From positions 82,418,992-82,482,991 of the forward strand of contig CM056731.1 of the NCBI GenBank assembly GCA_029844215.1: 64,000 bases of DNA, in the 5' to 3' direction. The stretch comes from Przewalskia tangutica (lineage: Eukaryota > Streptophyta > Magnoliopsida > Solanales > Solanaceae). The notes below the pieces were generated by a model. That model searched no databases and was not told the DNA's origin. It worked only from the letters and a program-made list of their open reading frames with translations. The translations under genes were made by a program, and so were the position numbers. Of this stretch, positions 24,224 to 34,799 are shown one piece after another. Within the stretch, counting starts at the first letter, position 1. Each line of letters opens with the position of its first letter.

Positions 24224-24228
24224 CAAGT
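24224..24228. repeat. Left target site duplication of B
   Basis: caagt stands before the TGTCACG end of B. The right copy reads aaagt at 34205-34209, and the empty site in the left LTR of J reads gccaagtgttgcc at about 18205. Confidence 0.75.
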
Positions 24229-24849
24229 TGTCACGACCCGTTCCGGGGCCCGTGACTGGTGCCTTACCCGGGCACCCAAGCAGTCATACATCAGAGAAAA
24301 TCAGCGGAAATATAAAACAAGACATGAAACAGTTGTAAAATGAGACACAATTTATCTGATGAAAAGCTTGCCTTTCGGCATATATACATAAACCAAGGTT
24401 TGCAGTTACATCCCAACTGTACAACATGACTACAAACCTCTAAGGAAATAAACAACTATGACGGGACAGGGCCCCGCCATACCCTGACTGTACAAAACTA
24501 TCTACAACAGGGAGATCATACCCAAAAGTAGAGCCTCCGGAGAAGATGGAGCTCCTGACACCAACGTAAGAGATCCTAAGGATGTGGATCTAGCACTGCC
24601 TTTGCCTTACTGCGCATGAACGGCCCAGAAGGAGAGGTCTGACATGTACTAAGTATATGAAATCGTAAAGTACTTAAATGAAAACATATCATTTTAAAAT
24701 CAGTTTTGCAAGTATGTATGAAACAACGAGGACCGCATATAGTGCCATCATAAACAAGAGAAACAATAGGTAAAGCGTAATGGTCTTTTCTAGGCTGCGA
24801 ATGATCAAGCAGGGCCAATTGCGTAGTATCACCATGCAAGCCTAATCAC

Positions 24850-25085
24850 GACTCCGTAGTCCGCATAGGCCACTCACATAGGCCCGCATAGGTACATAAC
24901 CCCGCATCGAGGGTAGCTACTCCTCGACATCGCCCCGACTCGTAGTCCGCATGGCCACATAGACCGCATGAGGTATAACCCGCATCACTAACTGGAACTC
25001 CGTAGCTCCGCATAGGTCCCTGGACCCGCATGAGGTATTCTCGAGTCATGGTCCTGCATCGCTCGAGTCTACCCGCGTCGGAGGC
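24850..25085. repeat. CCGCAT-rich array in B left LTR
   Basis: Repeated tccgcatagg, cccgcatagg and cccgcatgagg words in a GC-rich island. Confidence 0.55.
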
Positions 25086-25434
25086 GACTTAACCCCCGGT
25101 AATATGTCAAGAGGTGAGTGATATTACACTAACATAACAGTTTATCGTTAAACAACATAAGCACAACAAGAATACTCTCTTATACAAACGTTACAAGACA
25201 CTAACACACATAGCATCATATCATGTCTACTTATCAAACCATCTTATTATTCTTTTCACAATTCAATATAAGTCTGTTATAAACACATAGGCAAACTGTT
25301 TCTTTTATCATTCTTAAGTGGTTATACTTAACTTCCCATAAAGCTAGTATAACTCTTAAGCTTACATTTAAAAACCAATTAGTTCTCTTCTATTAAAAAT
25401 GATTCAGTATTCTTTTGAAATGTTTTCAGATCTT

Positions 25435-25555
25435 TATTATTCAGGCTTAAGCCGTGAGGCATTGCCGTAAGTATTATTCAGGCTTAAGCCGTGAGGCATT
25501 GCCGTAAGTATTATTCAGGCTTAAGTCAAAGACATTGCCGTAGTTATTATTCAGT
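25435..25555 (-). repeat. 37-base tandem repeat in B left LTR
   Basis: Three copies of the attattcaggcttaag unit. The outer two read ccgtgaggcattgcc and the inner one (element sense first) reads tcaaagacattgcc, so the array has diverged units and one more copy than in A or J. Confidence 0.8.
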
Positions 25556-26318
25556 TAACACATGTACGTCTACCGTACTACATATATATTGTAAAATATC
25601 ATGCTTTAGGAAGAATCACATACCTTCTCAGCGAAAACCACCTGCCAAGTTGAATATGTCGCGCGCAGAGAATCAGCCTATAATAGTCAGACACGTCTAT
25701 CAACGTTCAGACTACTTTGTAAACAGTTCTAAACAGAGGGTTCTATATCCTACGGAAAATTGGGCAGCACTTCCCTACCCGGTGAGCTACTCAAGTCTAC
25801 TGTGAAAACAGTCCTATGTAAGTACAGTTCAGTTATTCTTCTTTTAAAACCCTTCTACTGTGATAACAGTTCAATTCTATTCTTTAATATCCTTCTAAGT
25901 ATTTATACTTATTTCTATACTTCTACAGTATGTATTCTCTAATTACAAAAGAAGGACAAGTTCATTACCTCGGTAAGCCCAATAATATCCTAGATAAAAG
26001 TCGCGCCTGAGCAAGGTTTAGCTCCTAGGTTGTACGCTCCGGTAGCTCCAAGAAACCTTAGAAGTTCTTCACAACTTCTACTAAGGACTAAGGGATTTGG
26101 GCTAGGGTATTTTGGGCATTATAACAATACTAGAAGGCAACTTTTCTACCAAGGGAGGGGGGTAGATTTCGGCTAGGCTAGGGGGGGAAGGCCTCGGCCA
26201 ACTTCACTCAAAGGGGGGGGGGGGTATGCTTTGGACGAAATGCTCACAAAGGGAGAGGGAAGGATTTTTCAAGACTTGGAAGTAATTTTGTGGATGAAGA
26301 ACTCTTCATCTAAGGGGG

Positions 26319-26326
26319 TATTTATA
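26319..26326 (-). promoter_or_regulatory. TATA box, B left LTR
   Basis: TATAAATA on the minus strand, 433 bases from the LTR start. Confidence 0.6.
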
Positions 26327-26758
26327 GGTCAAGCCATGGCCAACCAAGGGCCAAGATGATGCCAAGTGCAAGGCAAGTGTAGGGTGAGGATTTAGACAAG
26401 TGTCCATTCTATCTACTACACACAAATATCCTACCAACTCCTTGACTTGTGCAAAGGCACAAAAAACGTGCCATTCCAAGTCCAATTCGTCCAATGGACG
26501 ATTTCAAGTCCACCAATTGGAGGGTGCTAAGTGTCGCCCTCCCGTTGGTCCAAAATGTTTCGTCTCTCGGAAAAATCCGCAAAAATACTAAATGACATAG
26601 CCGGAATTTTCCCTACGAAAGCTGTGGAAACGTTTCGTCGGAAAACGATTCTTTTAGTGAGTTGTGCACAAATAAAAACGTCCAAGGCTTAAACTTTTAA
26701 GGCCAAAATTTCGTACGTACGCCCTTACGTACATACTCCGGAAATACGGGGTATAACA

Positions 26759-26793
26759 TTCTCCCCCCCTTAGAAACATTCGTCCCGAATGTT
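26759..26793 (-). other. PPT and hairpin of B
   Basis: PPT AAGGGGGGGAGAA at 26759-26771 (minus), then the hairpin aacattcg/cgaatgtt at 26775-26793. Confidence 0.8.
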
Positions 26794-26929
26794 CCTTCCC
26801 AAGACAGTTAACGATAAGATTCTTCATAACTTAAACAGTTGCAAATGCCACACACGACCACAGAACAACACTTAGGCATAAACGATAATGAAGATTTACA
26901 AGTAGGAAAGTGAATTACCACAGAACAAC

Positions 26930-28360
26930 ACTCTGCCTCATGTCTTCCTCGGCTTCCCATGTCATCTCCTCCCTAAGCTCGTTCCGCCACAAGACTTTGA
27001 CGGAAGCCACATCCTTGGTCCGCAGACGCCTAACCTGACGATCGACTATCGCTATGGGAATCTCCTCATACGATAACCCCTCGGTCACCTGGACATCGTC
27101 AATCGGGTGTACCCTAGATGGATCCGATACATCTCGCCGGCGTAGATACGTGAAAAAGCGGATGCCGCCTCCGGATCGGACGGCAGATCCAACTCATAGG
27201 CAACCTTGCCTACCTGCGGACAATCGAAGCGGCCCAATGTACGCGGTGAGTTTCCTTCTTCCGAATCTCATCACACCGCTTCATGGGTGGCACGAGAAAA
27301 CCCAATCATCAATCGCGAACTCGGATCTGCGGCGATGATCTGCATCGACTTACATCGACTCGATTGTCAATAGCCGCTCTCGGATAAGCTTCACCTTATC
27401 CACTGCCTGCTGCACCAAATCTGGTCCCACTAGCTGCACCTCGCCCACATCGAACCAACCTATAGGCGATCTGCACTTCCTCACATACAAGGCCTCATAA
27501 GGCGCCATCTGAATACTGGAGTGGTAGCTATTATTGTACGCGAACTCAACTAGAGGCAAATGATCCTCCCAGCTACCCCTGAAGTCGATAACACAGGCTC
27601 GCAGCATATCCTAAGAGTCTGGATAGTGCGCTCGGCTTTGTCTGTCTCGTGGATGGAATGCGATACTCGAGCTCACTGCGTCCTAAACCTCTGCGGAAAG
27701 ACCTCCGAAGTTAGCGAAATCCGGGCTCCTGCATGCGATATGATCGAAATAGGGACTCCATGCGATCGACGATCTCTCGGATGTAAAGTGCGGCATAATC
27801 CTCGGTAGAAAAGTCGTCCTGACGGGAAGAAAGTGGGCTGATTTCATCAGTCTGTCGACGATAACCCATATAGAATCATGTCTCCTCTGAGTGCGAGGTA
27901 ATCCTGTGATGAAGTCCATGTTGATTACCTCCCACTTCCAGGTCGGGATCTCTATCGCCTGCAACAAACCACCAGGCCTCTGGTGCTCTACCTTTACCTG
28001 CTGACAACACGGGCACTGAGCTACGAACTCTGCAACGTCCCTCTTCAAGCCATCCCACCAATACACAGATCTAAGGTCATGGTACATCTTGGTCGACCCC
28101 GGATGGATAGAGTAACACGCGCTGTGTGCTTCCCCAAGAACCTGCTGCCGAAGTCCTGAAACATCTGGAACACACAATCTGCCCTCAAACCTTAGCACCC
28201 CATCAGGTGCTACCTCAAAAGGACCCTTGCCCTCTCGAAGAGCTGTATCACGATAACGTGTCGAGCGGATCCTCAGCGTTGCCTCTTCACCTCGCCGGCG
28301 ATGGAAGACTTCGGCAACCTCACGAACTCGAACCCCACCGCTATCGTAATCAATCAAACG
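26930..28360 (-). pseudogene. Element B integrase
   Basis: Complete integrase in about four frame segments. A 224-codon segment (27683-28357) holds the HHCC zinc site (GEAHSACYSIHP with its second His, then CPCCQQ), the first Asp in NMDFITGLP and the RRHDSIWVIVDRLMKSAHFL stretch. A second segment (27350-27607) reads LRACVIDFRGSWEDHLPLVE to the PYEALY region. The GPY/F part (27170-27330) is badly damaged. The chromodomain-like tail is legible at about 26937-27030 (WRNELREEMTWEAEED). Many breaks coincide with CAG/CTG or CCTGG in A, for example tcggataag near 27380 where A has ccaggaga in the other sense. Confidence 0.83.
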
Positions 28361-28439
28361 GACACCAAGGCTTGCTGGCGATGCAAATCACGAACCATGT
28401 CCCTCTCTCTGCCGCACATCCGATAGGCTCCCATCGACC

Positions 28440-28770
28440 TACGACTAAGAGCATCGCCCACAACATTGGCTTTCCCGGGTGGTACAGGATATCAACATCG
28501 TAATCCTTAAGCAACTCTAACCACCGTCTCGCCGTAAGTTCGGCTCCTCTGGTGAAGATATCTGGAGGCTCTTGTGGTGCGTAAAAATATCCACGTGAAC
28601 CCCATACAAATAGTGCCTCAGGATCTTCAAAGCGTGAATCACGGTGCGACTCCAAATCATGGGTGGGGTAGTTCTCTCGTGTTTCTTCATGTCGGGATGC
28701 ATATGCTATAACCCCGCCATGCTGCATCAACACATCCCAACCCGATGCCCGACGATCACAATACACGACA
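28440..28770 (-). pseudogene. Element B RNase H
   Basis: Frame pieces give VYCDRRASGWDVLMQHGGVI then AYASRHEETRENYPTHDLES, GVHVDIFT, RRWLELLKDYDVDILYHPGK and a damaged ALSRRSM end. The first Asp is present, the Asp-His-Lys motif is damaged (the frame here reads through THHKSLQ). At least three frameshifts against H. Confidence 0.78.
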
Positions 28771-28889
28771 TAACCGTCTGGACCTGCGGAAGAGTAAGAA
28801 CGAGGCGGTCGTCGATCTCTCTTTCAAAGATGGAAACCACGCTCCTGAGCATCGATCCATCAAACTTGGTGTCTTACGAGTCGGCCTAG

Positions 28890-29740
28890 TCAATGGTGCG
28901 AGAGATAAAGCAAACTTCTCCACGAACCGATAATATCTGCGAGGCCCGAGCTGCGAACCTCTGCCGGAGTAGTAGGTCTAGGCAAGTCATCGCCTCGATC
29001 TTGGCGTATCCACTCGAATGCCATCGGCCCGACAATATGCCCAAGAAAAGCCACGAAGTTAACCAAAACTCACATTTGGAAAACTTGGCGTACAACCGCT
29101 GGTCGGAGAAGCTATCGGCCTGATCTTCAAATGCTCGCATGCTCCGCTCTGGCGAGAATAAACCAAGATATCATCGATGAACACTATCACAAGCGTGTCC
29201 AAAAATGGTTTGAACACTCGGTTCATCAAATCCATGAATACTGCGGAGCATTGGTCAACAAAGACATGACCACGAACTCATAATGCGTCTGGTCGGAATG
29301 TAGTCTAGGGACATCCACCTCTCGACTCGCACTGATGATAGCCCGATCGCAGATCAATCTTGGAGAAACATCTCGCGCTCGCCCGGTCGAACAAATCATC
29401 AATCACAGGAAGGGTATCTGTTCTTAATGGTCACCTTGTTCGATTGCACTGTAATCAACACACATGCGCGGCGTCGCCCTTCTTCTTCACGAACAATCTG
29501 GCGCTCCCGGGAGAAACACTAGGCACGATGAAGCCGCTTCTCCAAAGAAATCCCTAAGCCGATCCTTCAACTCTCTCAACTCGGCGGTGCCATTACGTAT
29601 GGCGGAATGGAAATAGGCGAGTGTCCGCAATATGTCTATACAAAACTCAATCTCCTCTCGGGAGGATACGAGGTCGTGCGGAAACACGTGCGGGAACTCT
29701 CGACCACTTTGGGAACCGACGGAAATGCAGTACCGCAACC
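28890..29740 (-). pseudogene. Element B reverse transcriptase
   Basis: Polymerase domain with FIDD encoded at 29170-29181, flanked by the usual VFMDLMNRVFKPFLDTLVIV stretch and by QRLYAKFSKCEFWLTSWLFLG downstream (first 20 residues typical of the thumb start). The fingers part (29400-29700) is only legible by switching frame. The architecture equals H at 34900-35671. Confidence 0.78.
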
Positions 29741-29924
29741 GATATCAAACACCCAAACGAGATGGTAGATATACCCCTTACGCACCATCTTCCTAGCCTT
29801 GAGGTAGGAAATAAACCTACCCTCGGCGTCTGCGTGCTCCTCCACTCAACAACCGGCTCCTCAGAAGCTGGAACTGCACTACTCTCTCTGCGGTCTACAT
29901 TGGCGTAGCAAGAAGCTAGCCAAT

Positions 29925-30150
29925 CCATCCCGTGATCACGTCAAGTCAATCATCTCCAACTCTATCAAGTCGGCTAGGTCCGACGGCCAGTAAATGGTCA
30001 CGGGACAAGCTCTATATACGCCGAGCTACCACCGAATCACCCATCGGCGTAGCTACCTCGAAAGGTCTATGGACTCGGGCTCTATCCTATCCTACTAGCA
30101 ACAGGGAGATATGTAGGGCGAGTAGAACCGGATCTATCAAGGCATAAACA
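29925..30150 (-). pseudogene. Element B aspartic protease
   Basis: The C-terminal landmark MDWLASCYANVD is readable at about 29890-29930. The active-site region (Leu-Ile-Asp-Pro) is at about 30120-30145 with a damaged Gly-Ser-Thr. Short and frame-broken, but in the right place between gag and RT. Confidence 0.65.
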
Positions 30151-31480
30151 TCAAACCCGAACCGATAAGGTACTGGCGACATCGGTGAGGCCTCCCGATC
30201 TGCCCGGTGGACAAGGCATAAATGCGGTTCTGAGGACCGCTAGAACTGACCCGCGCCACGACCTGCCGCGACCTGCTGGTCCATGAGTACCTTGCCCTCC
30301 GGGGCGAGTAGCTGTCGGGGATGAAGAAGACCCAGCGAAAGAACTCGTGGTGACCCTACTATCTGCCGCGCCGCCTGGACGGTTCCTCGCATAGTGACCT
30401 GCTGGCACAATCAAACAAGCTCCGTAGCAACACCACAACTCCCGGTGGGATCTACGCATCGGCCACCTGAGGGGTGGTCCGTCGGCGATACCTCGCTGCT
30501 CACGGGCGTCAAGTCTGGGGCCCCGGTGCGCCTCGAATATCGGTGTGCTGAGGACGGTGCAGGAGTGCTCTGAGCTGGCTGTGGTGCAAATCTAGACTGC
30601 TGCTGAGGCCGCCCACCACGATAGCCACCAAAAGACCCTGTCGTCCTGGTCTTCTTCTGCTGCTGCCTGTCAACCCGTCGGTCTCTACGCTCCTCACATC
30701 CAAGAGCATGAGCCTGCATGCGGGTAATGTCCATACCCGGCTGAAGAGAAACACCCGCACATGACTCGGCCATATAATCATCTAGCCCAGTGACGTAGCG
30801 GTGCACCCTATCCTCCATATCTGCTACCAACGCTGGGACATATCGAGCCAGTGAATCAAACTCGACATTGTACTCCCTGACAGTGCGTCCTCTCTGCCTC
30901 AGCAGTAAAAATCTATCAGCCCGCGCCCTCCTCATCTGTGGAGGCAAGAAGTGAGTGAGGAAAGCCTCTGAGAACTCATCCCAAGTAGTTGGGGACGCGT
31001 GCTCTCCGGGATAACTCGTGAATCAAACCAATCATTTGCGGTATCACGCGGCCTATGTGAACCAAAGATCACGGACTCGGTCTCGACGCCCGATCACTCT
31101 CAAAATCCTCTGGTAGCGGATGAACTCCTGCGGATCATCCTCGGCCTCGACCAGTAAAACTACGGCGGGCTCTGACTCGGGAAGTCTCGTAGCCTCAAAC
31201 TCTGCGCCTCGGGTGAACCACGGAGTCTGGCCCGATGGGGCTGGCTGCTGCATCGGCTGTCTAATGTCGGCCACGATCTGGCCAATAGGGCCATCTCCTT
31301 GTACCTATCTCCTCCGCCCGGTGTGGGGCGGGAGGTGTGGGTGCTGTGGTCTCTTTGGGGCGGCGTCATAGAACTCGCCGTCGAGGTATAGGCCCGGCGA
31401 GCCTCTTGTGACTCTAGGTGTCCCACTAGCGCCTCCTCGCTGCCTTGCCGCCACGGGCGGGTTGCCTTACGTGGAGGCAT
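30150..31480 (-). pseudogene. Element B gag
   Basis: Capsid/nucleocapsid protein gene. Start codon at 31478-31480 (MPPRKATR). The N-terminal and central parts are in two frames with a break near 31020-31160. From 30947 to 30411 there is a clean frame: MRRARADRFLLLRQRGRTVR, the DSLARYVP segment, DRVHRYVTGLDDYMAESCAG and a Gln-rich linker. This is the conserved gag core of the clade. The zinc knuckle (about 30385-30430) reads ACLIVPAGHYARN, where related H has CYSCGQQGHLKRDC; one- to two-base losses at CAG-like sites explain the change. Confidence 0.82.
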
Positions 31481-31663
31481 AATCATTCTGAGAAAGGAAT
31501 ACGTTAGAGGTCCAACTTTAACACGACTCTAAAGCACGATCTCGAGTGAGAAGAATGAAACCAATCCTAAATATCCTATAGCCTCACGATTATTGGTGTG
31601 GTGCACAACACGATAATCAAGACTTACTAGATACGATGCGTAGACACTTTCCGAGGATTAACT

Positions 31664-31675
31664 GCTCTGATACCA
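31664..31675 (-). other. Primer-binding site of B
   Basis: TGGTATCAGAGC on the minus strand, four bases from the LTR end at 31680. Confidence 0.92.
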
Positions 31676-32309
31676 CTTTTGTCACGACCCGTTCCGGGGC
31701 CCGTGACTGGTGCCTTACCCGGGCACCCAAGCAGTCATACATCAGAGAAAATCAGCGGAAATATAAAACAAGACATGAAACAGTTGTAAAATGAGACACA
31801 ATTTATCTGATGAAAAGCTTGCCTTTCGGCATATATACATAAACCAAGGTTTGCAGTTACATTCCAACTGTACAACATGACTATAGACCTCTAAGGAAAT
31901 AAACAACTATGGCGGGACAGGGCCCCGCCATACCCTGACTGTACAAAACTATCTACAACAGGGAGATCATACCCAAAAGTAGAGCCTCCGGAGAAGATGG
32001 AGCTCCTGACACCAACGTAAGAGATCCTAAGGATGTGGATCTAGCACCTGCTTACCCTTACCTGCGGCATGAACGCAGACCCCCGAAGGAGGTCAGTACA
32101 ACAGGTACTAAGTTTATGAAACTGTAAAGTACTTAAATGAAAACATATCATTTTAAAATCAGTTTTGCAAGTATGTATGAAACAACCAAGGGGACCGCAC
32201 ATAGTGCCACATCATAAACAAGAGCAACAATAGGTAAGCGTATGCGAGTCTTTTCTAGGTGCGAATGATCGAGCGGGGCCAATTGCGTAGTATCACCATG
32301 CAAGCCTAA

Positions 32310-32545
32310 TCACGGACTCCGTAGTCCGCATAGGCCACTCACGTTGGCCCGCATAGGTACATAACCCGCATCGAGGGTAGCTACTCCTCGGCATCGCCCC
32401 GGACTCGTAGTCGCGTGGCCACATAGACCGCGTGAGGTATAACCCGCATCACTAACACGGAACTCCGTAGCTCGCATAGGTCCCTGGACCCGTGAGGTAT
32501 TCTCGAATCATGGTCCTGCATCACTGAGTCTACCGCGTCGGAGGC
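32310..32545. repeat. CCGCAT-rich array in B right LTR
   Basis: Same island as in the left LTR, with several swaps (tcgcgtggcc for ccgcatggcc). Confidence 0.55.
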
Positions 32546-32896
32546 AGCTTAACCCCCGGTAATATGTCAAGAGGTGAGTGATATTACACTAACATAACAG
32601 TTTATCGTTAAACAACATAAGCACAACAAGAATACTCTCTTATACAAACGTTACAAGACACTAACACACATAGCATCATATCATGTCTACTTATCAAACC
32701 ATTTTATTATTCTTTTCACAATTCAATATAAGTGCATTATAAACACATAGGCAAACTGTTTCTTTTATCATTCTTAAGTGGTTATACTTAACTTCCCATA
32801 AACCTAGTATAACTCTTAAGCTTCTGTTTTAAAAACCAATTAGTTCTCTTCTGTTAAAAATGATTCAGTATTCTTTTGAAATGCTTTCAGATCTTT

Positions 32897-33010
32897 ATTA
32901 TTCAGGCTTAAGCCGTGAGGCATTCTGTAAGTATTATTCAGCTTAAGCGTGAGGCATTCGTAAAGTATTATTCAGCTTAAGTCAAAGACATTGCGTAGTT
33001 ATTATTCGGT
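32897..33010 (-). repeat. 37-base tandem repeat in B right LTR
   Basis: Three copies as in the left LTR, but each shortened by one to three bases (cagcttaagcgtgagg for caggcttaagccgtgagg). Confidence 0.75.
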
Positions 33011-33764
33011 TAACACGTACGCGTCTACCGTACTACATATATATTGTAAAATATCATGCTTTAGGAAGAATCACATACCTTACCGTGAAAACCACGCCAG
33101 TTGAATATGTCGCGTGAGAGAATCGACTATAATAGTCGAACACGTCTATCAACGTTGGACTACTTTGTAAATGATTCTAAGCAGAGGTTCTATATCCTAC
33201 GGAAAATTGGGCAGCACTTCCCTACGGTGAGCTACTCAAGTCTCATTGTGAAAACGATCCATGTAAATCTGATTCGATTATTCTTCTTTTAAAACCCTTC
33301 TACTGTGATAACAGTTCAATTCTATTCTTTAATATCCTTCTAAGTATTTATACTTATTTCTATACTTCTACAGTATGTATTCTCTAATTATAAAAGAAGG
33401 ACAAGTTCATTACCTCGGTAAGCCCAATAATATCCTAGATAAAAGTCGCGCCTGAGCAAGGTTTAGCTCCTAGGTTGTACGCTCCGGTAGCTCCAAGAAA
33501 CCTTAGAAGTTCTTCACAACTTCTACTAAGGACTAAGGGATTTGGGCTAGGGTATTTTGGGCATTATAACAATACTAGAAGGCAACTTTTCTACCAAGGG
33601 AGGGAGGGTAGATTTCGGCTAGGCTAGGGGGGGGAGGCCTCGGCCAACTTCACTCAAAGGGGGGGGGGTATGCTTTGGACGAAATGCTCACAAAGGGAGA
33701 GGGAAGGATTTTTTTCAAGACTTGGAAGTAATTTTGTGGATGAAGAACTCTTCATCTAAGGGGG

Positions 33765-33772
33765 TATTTATA
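33765..33772 (-). promoter_or_regulatory. TATA box, B right (5') LTR
   Basis: TATAAATA on the minus strand, 433 bases from the LTR start; likely promoter of B. Confidence 0.68.
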
Positions 33773-34204
33773 GGTCAAGCCATGGCCAACCAAGGGCCAA
33801 GATGATGCCAAGTGCAAGGCAAGTGTAGGGTGAGGATTTAGGCAAGTGTCCATTCTATCTACTACACACAAATATCCTACCAACTCCTTGACTTGTGCAA
33901 AGGCACAAAAAACGTGCCATTCCAAGTCCAATTCGTCCAATGGACGATTTCAAGTCCACCAATTGGAGGGTGCCAAGTGTCGCCCTCCCGTTGGTCCAAA
34001 ATGTTTCGTCTCTCGGAAAAATCCGCAAAAATACTAAATGACATAGCCGGAATTTTCCCTACGAAAGCTGTGGAAACGTTTCGTCGGAAAACGATTCTTT
34101 TAGTGAGTTGTGCACAAATAAAAACGTCCAAGGCTTAAACTTTTAAGGCCAAACTTTCGAACGTACGCCCTTACGTACATACTCCGGAAATACGGGGTAT
34201 AACA

Positions 34205-34429
34205 AAAGTGTTGCCCTCTCGTTGGTCCAAAACGTTTCGTCTCTCGGAAAAATCCGCAAAAAATATAAATGACATAGCCAGAATTTTCCCTTCGCAAGTC
34301 TTGTAAAACGTTTCGTCGAAAAACGATTCTAAGGTGTTGTGCACAAAAATTCGAACCTTGCCTACTTTAAGCTTCAAACTTTTCTACGTACGTCCTTACG
34401 TACATACTCTGGAAATACGGGGTATAACA
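34205..34429 (-). repeat. J right LTR, proximal part
   Basis: The first 225 bases of the right LTR of J, beginning on the plus strand with the right target copy of B (aaagt) and ending with CGGGGTATAACA. Matches 18206-18435 almost base for base, which proves that B interrupted this LTR. Confidence 0.92.
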
Positions 34430-34434
34430 CATCG
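34430..34434. repeat. Right target site of J in H (one copy visible)
   Basis: catcg follows the J LTR end and belongs to the RNase H frame of H (Arg-Ser-Met region). The matching left copy should stand before the missing start of the left LTR of J, outside the window. Confidence 0.5.
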
Positions 34435-34780
34435 ATCTGCGACTAAGGGCATCTGCAACTACATTGGCCTTCCCTGGGTGGTATAGAATGTCGACATCAT
34501 AATCCTTAAGTAGCTCCAACCACCGTCTCTGCCATAAGTTCAGCTCCCTCTGGCTGAAAATATACTGGAGGCTCTTGTGGTCTGTGTAAATATCCACATG
34601 AACTCCATACAAATAATGTCTCCAGATCTTCAAGGCATGAATCACCGCTGCCAACTCTAAGTCATGTGTGGGATAGTTCTTCTCATGATTCCTGAGCTGT
34701 CGAGATGCGTAAGCTATAACTTTGCCGTGCTGCATCAGCACACACCCCAGCCCGACACCCGACGCATCACAATAAACCAC
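34430..34780 (-). CDS. Element H RNase H (cut by J)
   Basis: A clean open frame of about 117 codons up to the J junction. It reads MVYCDASGVGLGCVLMQHGK, the THDLELAAVIHALKIWRHYL helix, IYTDHKSLQYIF, RRWLELLKDYDVDILYHPGK and VVADALSRRSM. The acidic residues of the RNase H site are all present (Asp of YCDAS, Glu of DLELAA, Asp of TDHKS, Asp of ADALSRR). It ends only because J was inserted immediately after SRRSM. Confidence 0.92.
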
Positions 34781-34799
34781 ATATCATTCTAAACCCTCT

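Larger units (their letters stand above)
21069..24228 (-). repeat. J right (5') LTR, distal part
   Basis: Starts with TGTCACGACC on the plus strand (the LTR 3' end) and is interrupted at 24228 by element B. It resumes at 34205 with a continuous match to the left LTR of J (18200-18435). It has a TATA box at 24046-24053 (so B is inserted in U3, upstream of the TATA box), a G-run block at about 23815-23970, a 37-base repeat at about 23042-23125 and a GC-rich island at about 21825-22075. Confidence 0.9.
24229..26758 (-). repeat. B left (3') LTR
   Basis: LTR of 2530 bases with both termini intact. TATA box at 26319-26326, G-run block at about 26150-26235, 37-base repeats at about 25435-25555 and a CCGCAT array at about 24850-25085. 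Differences from the right LTR are a handful of transitions plus clusters at CAG/CTG sites, for example atcg at 24662-24665 against actg at 32121-32124. Confidence 0.93.
24229..34204 (-). mobile_element. Element B: complete autonomous Tekay-like element
   Basis: B is a complete minus-strand element of about 9.98 kb. It has a left (3') LTR at 24229-26758, internal region at 26759-31679 and right (5') LTR at 31680-34204. The LTRs are about 2.53 kb each and nearly identical. Right to left, the internal region encodes gag, PR, RT, RNase H and integrase with chromodomain-like tail. All domains are recognisable but cut by many short frameshifts. B splits the right LTR of J, with caagt at 24224-24228 and aaagt at 34205-34209 as its target duplication. 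Except for the frame breaks it has everything an autonomous donor needs. Confidence 0.92.
31680..34204 (-). repeat. B right (5') LTR
   Basis: The promoter-side LTR of B, 2525 bases. TATA box at 33765-33772, G-run block at about 33598-33670, 37-base repeats at about 32897-33010, CCGCAT array at about 32310-32545. Swapped words such as ttcgattattc (33273-33283) stand where the left LTR has ttcagttattc (25828-25838). Confidence 0.93.
15716..34429 (-). mobile_element. Element J: non-autonomous LTR element, host of A and B
   Basis: J is a minus-strand LTR element. Its left LTR begins mid-sequence at 15716, because element A was inserted there and the first 645 or so bases lie left of the window. 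Its internal region is 18436-21068. Its right LTR is 21069-24228 plus 34205-34429, split by element B. The two LTRs are nearly identical where both are present. The internal part is only 2.6 kb: a shortened gag, a conserved stretch of unknown role and a decayed integrase piece, without protease, RT or RNase H. J lies in the RNase H region of H. The family is probably mobilised in trans. Confidence 0.87.

Noticed and set aside
31660..31680. Short tRNA-like word ctctgataccactttt as a tRNA gene remnant
   Set aside because: It is the 12-base primer-binding site plus spacer beside each 5' LTR; no cloverleaf or further tRNA sequence is present.
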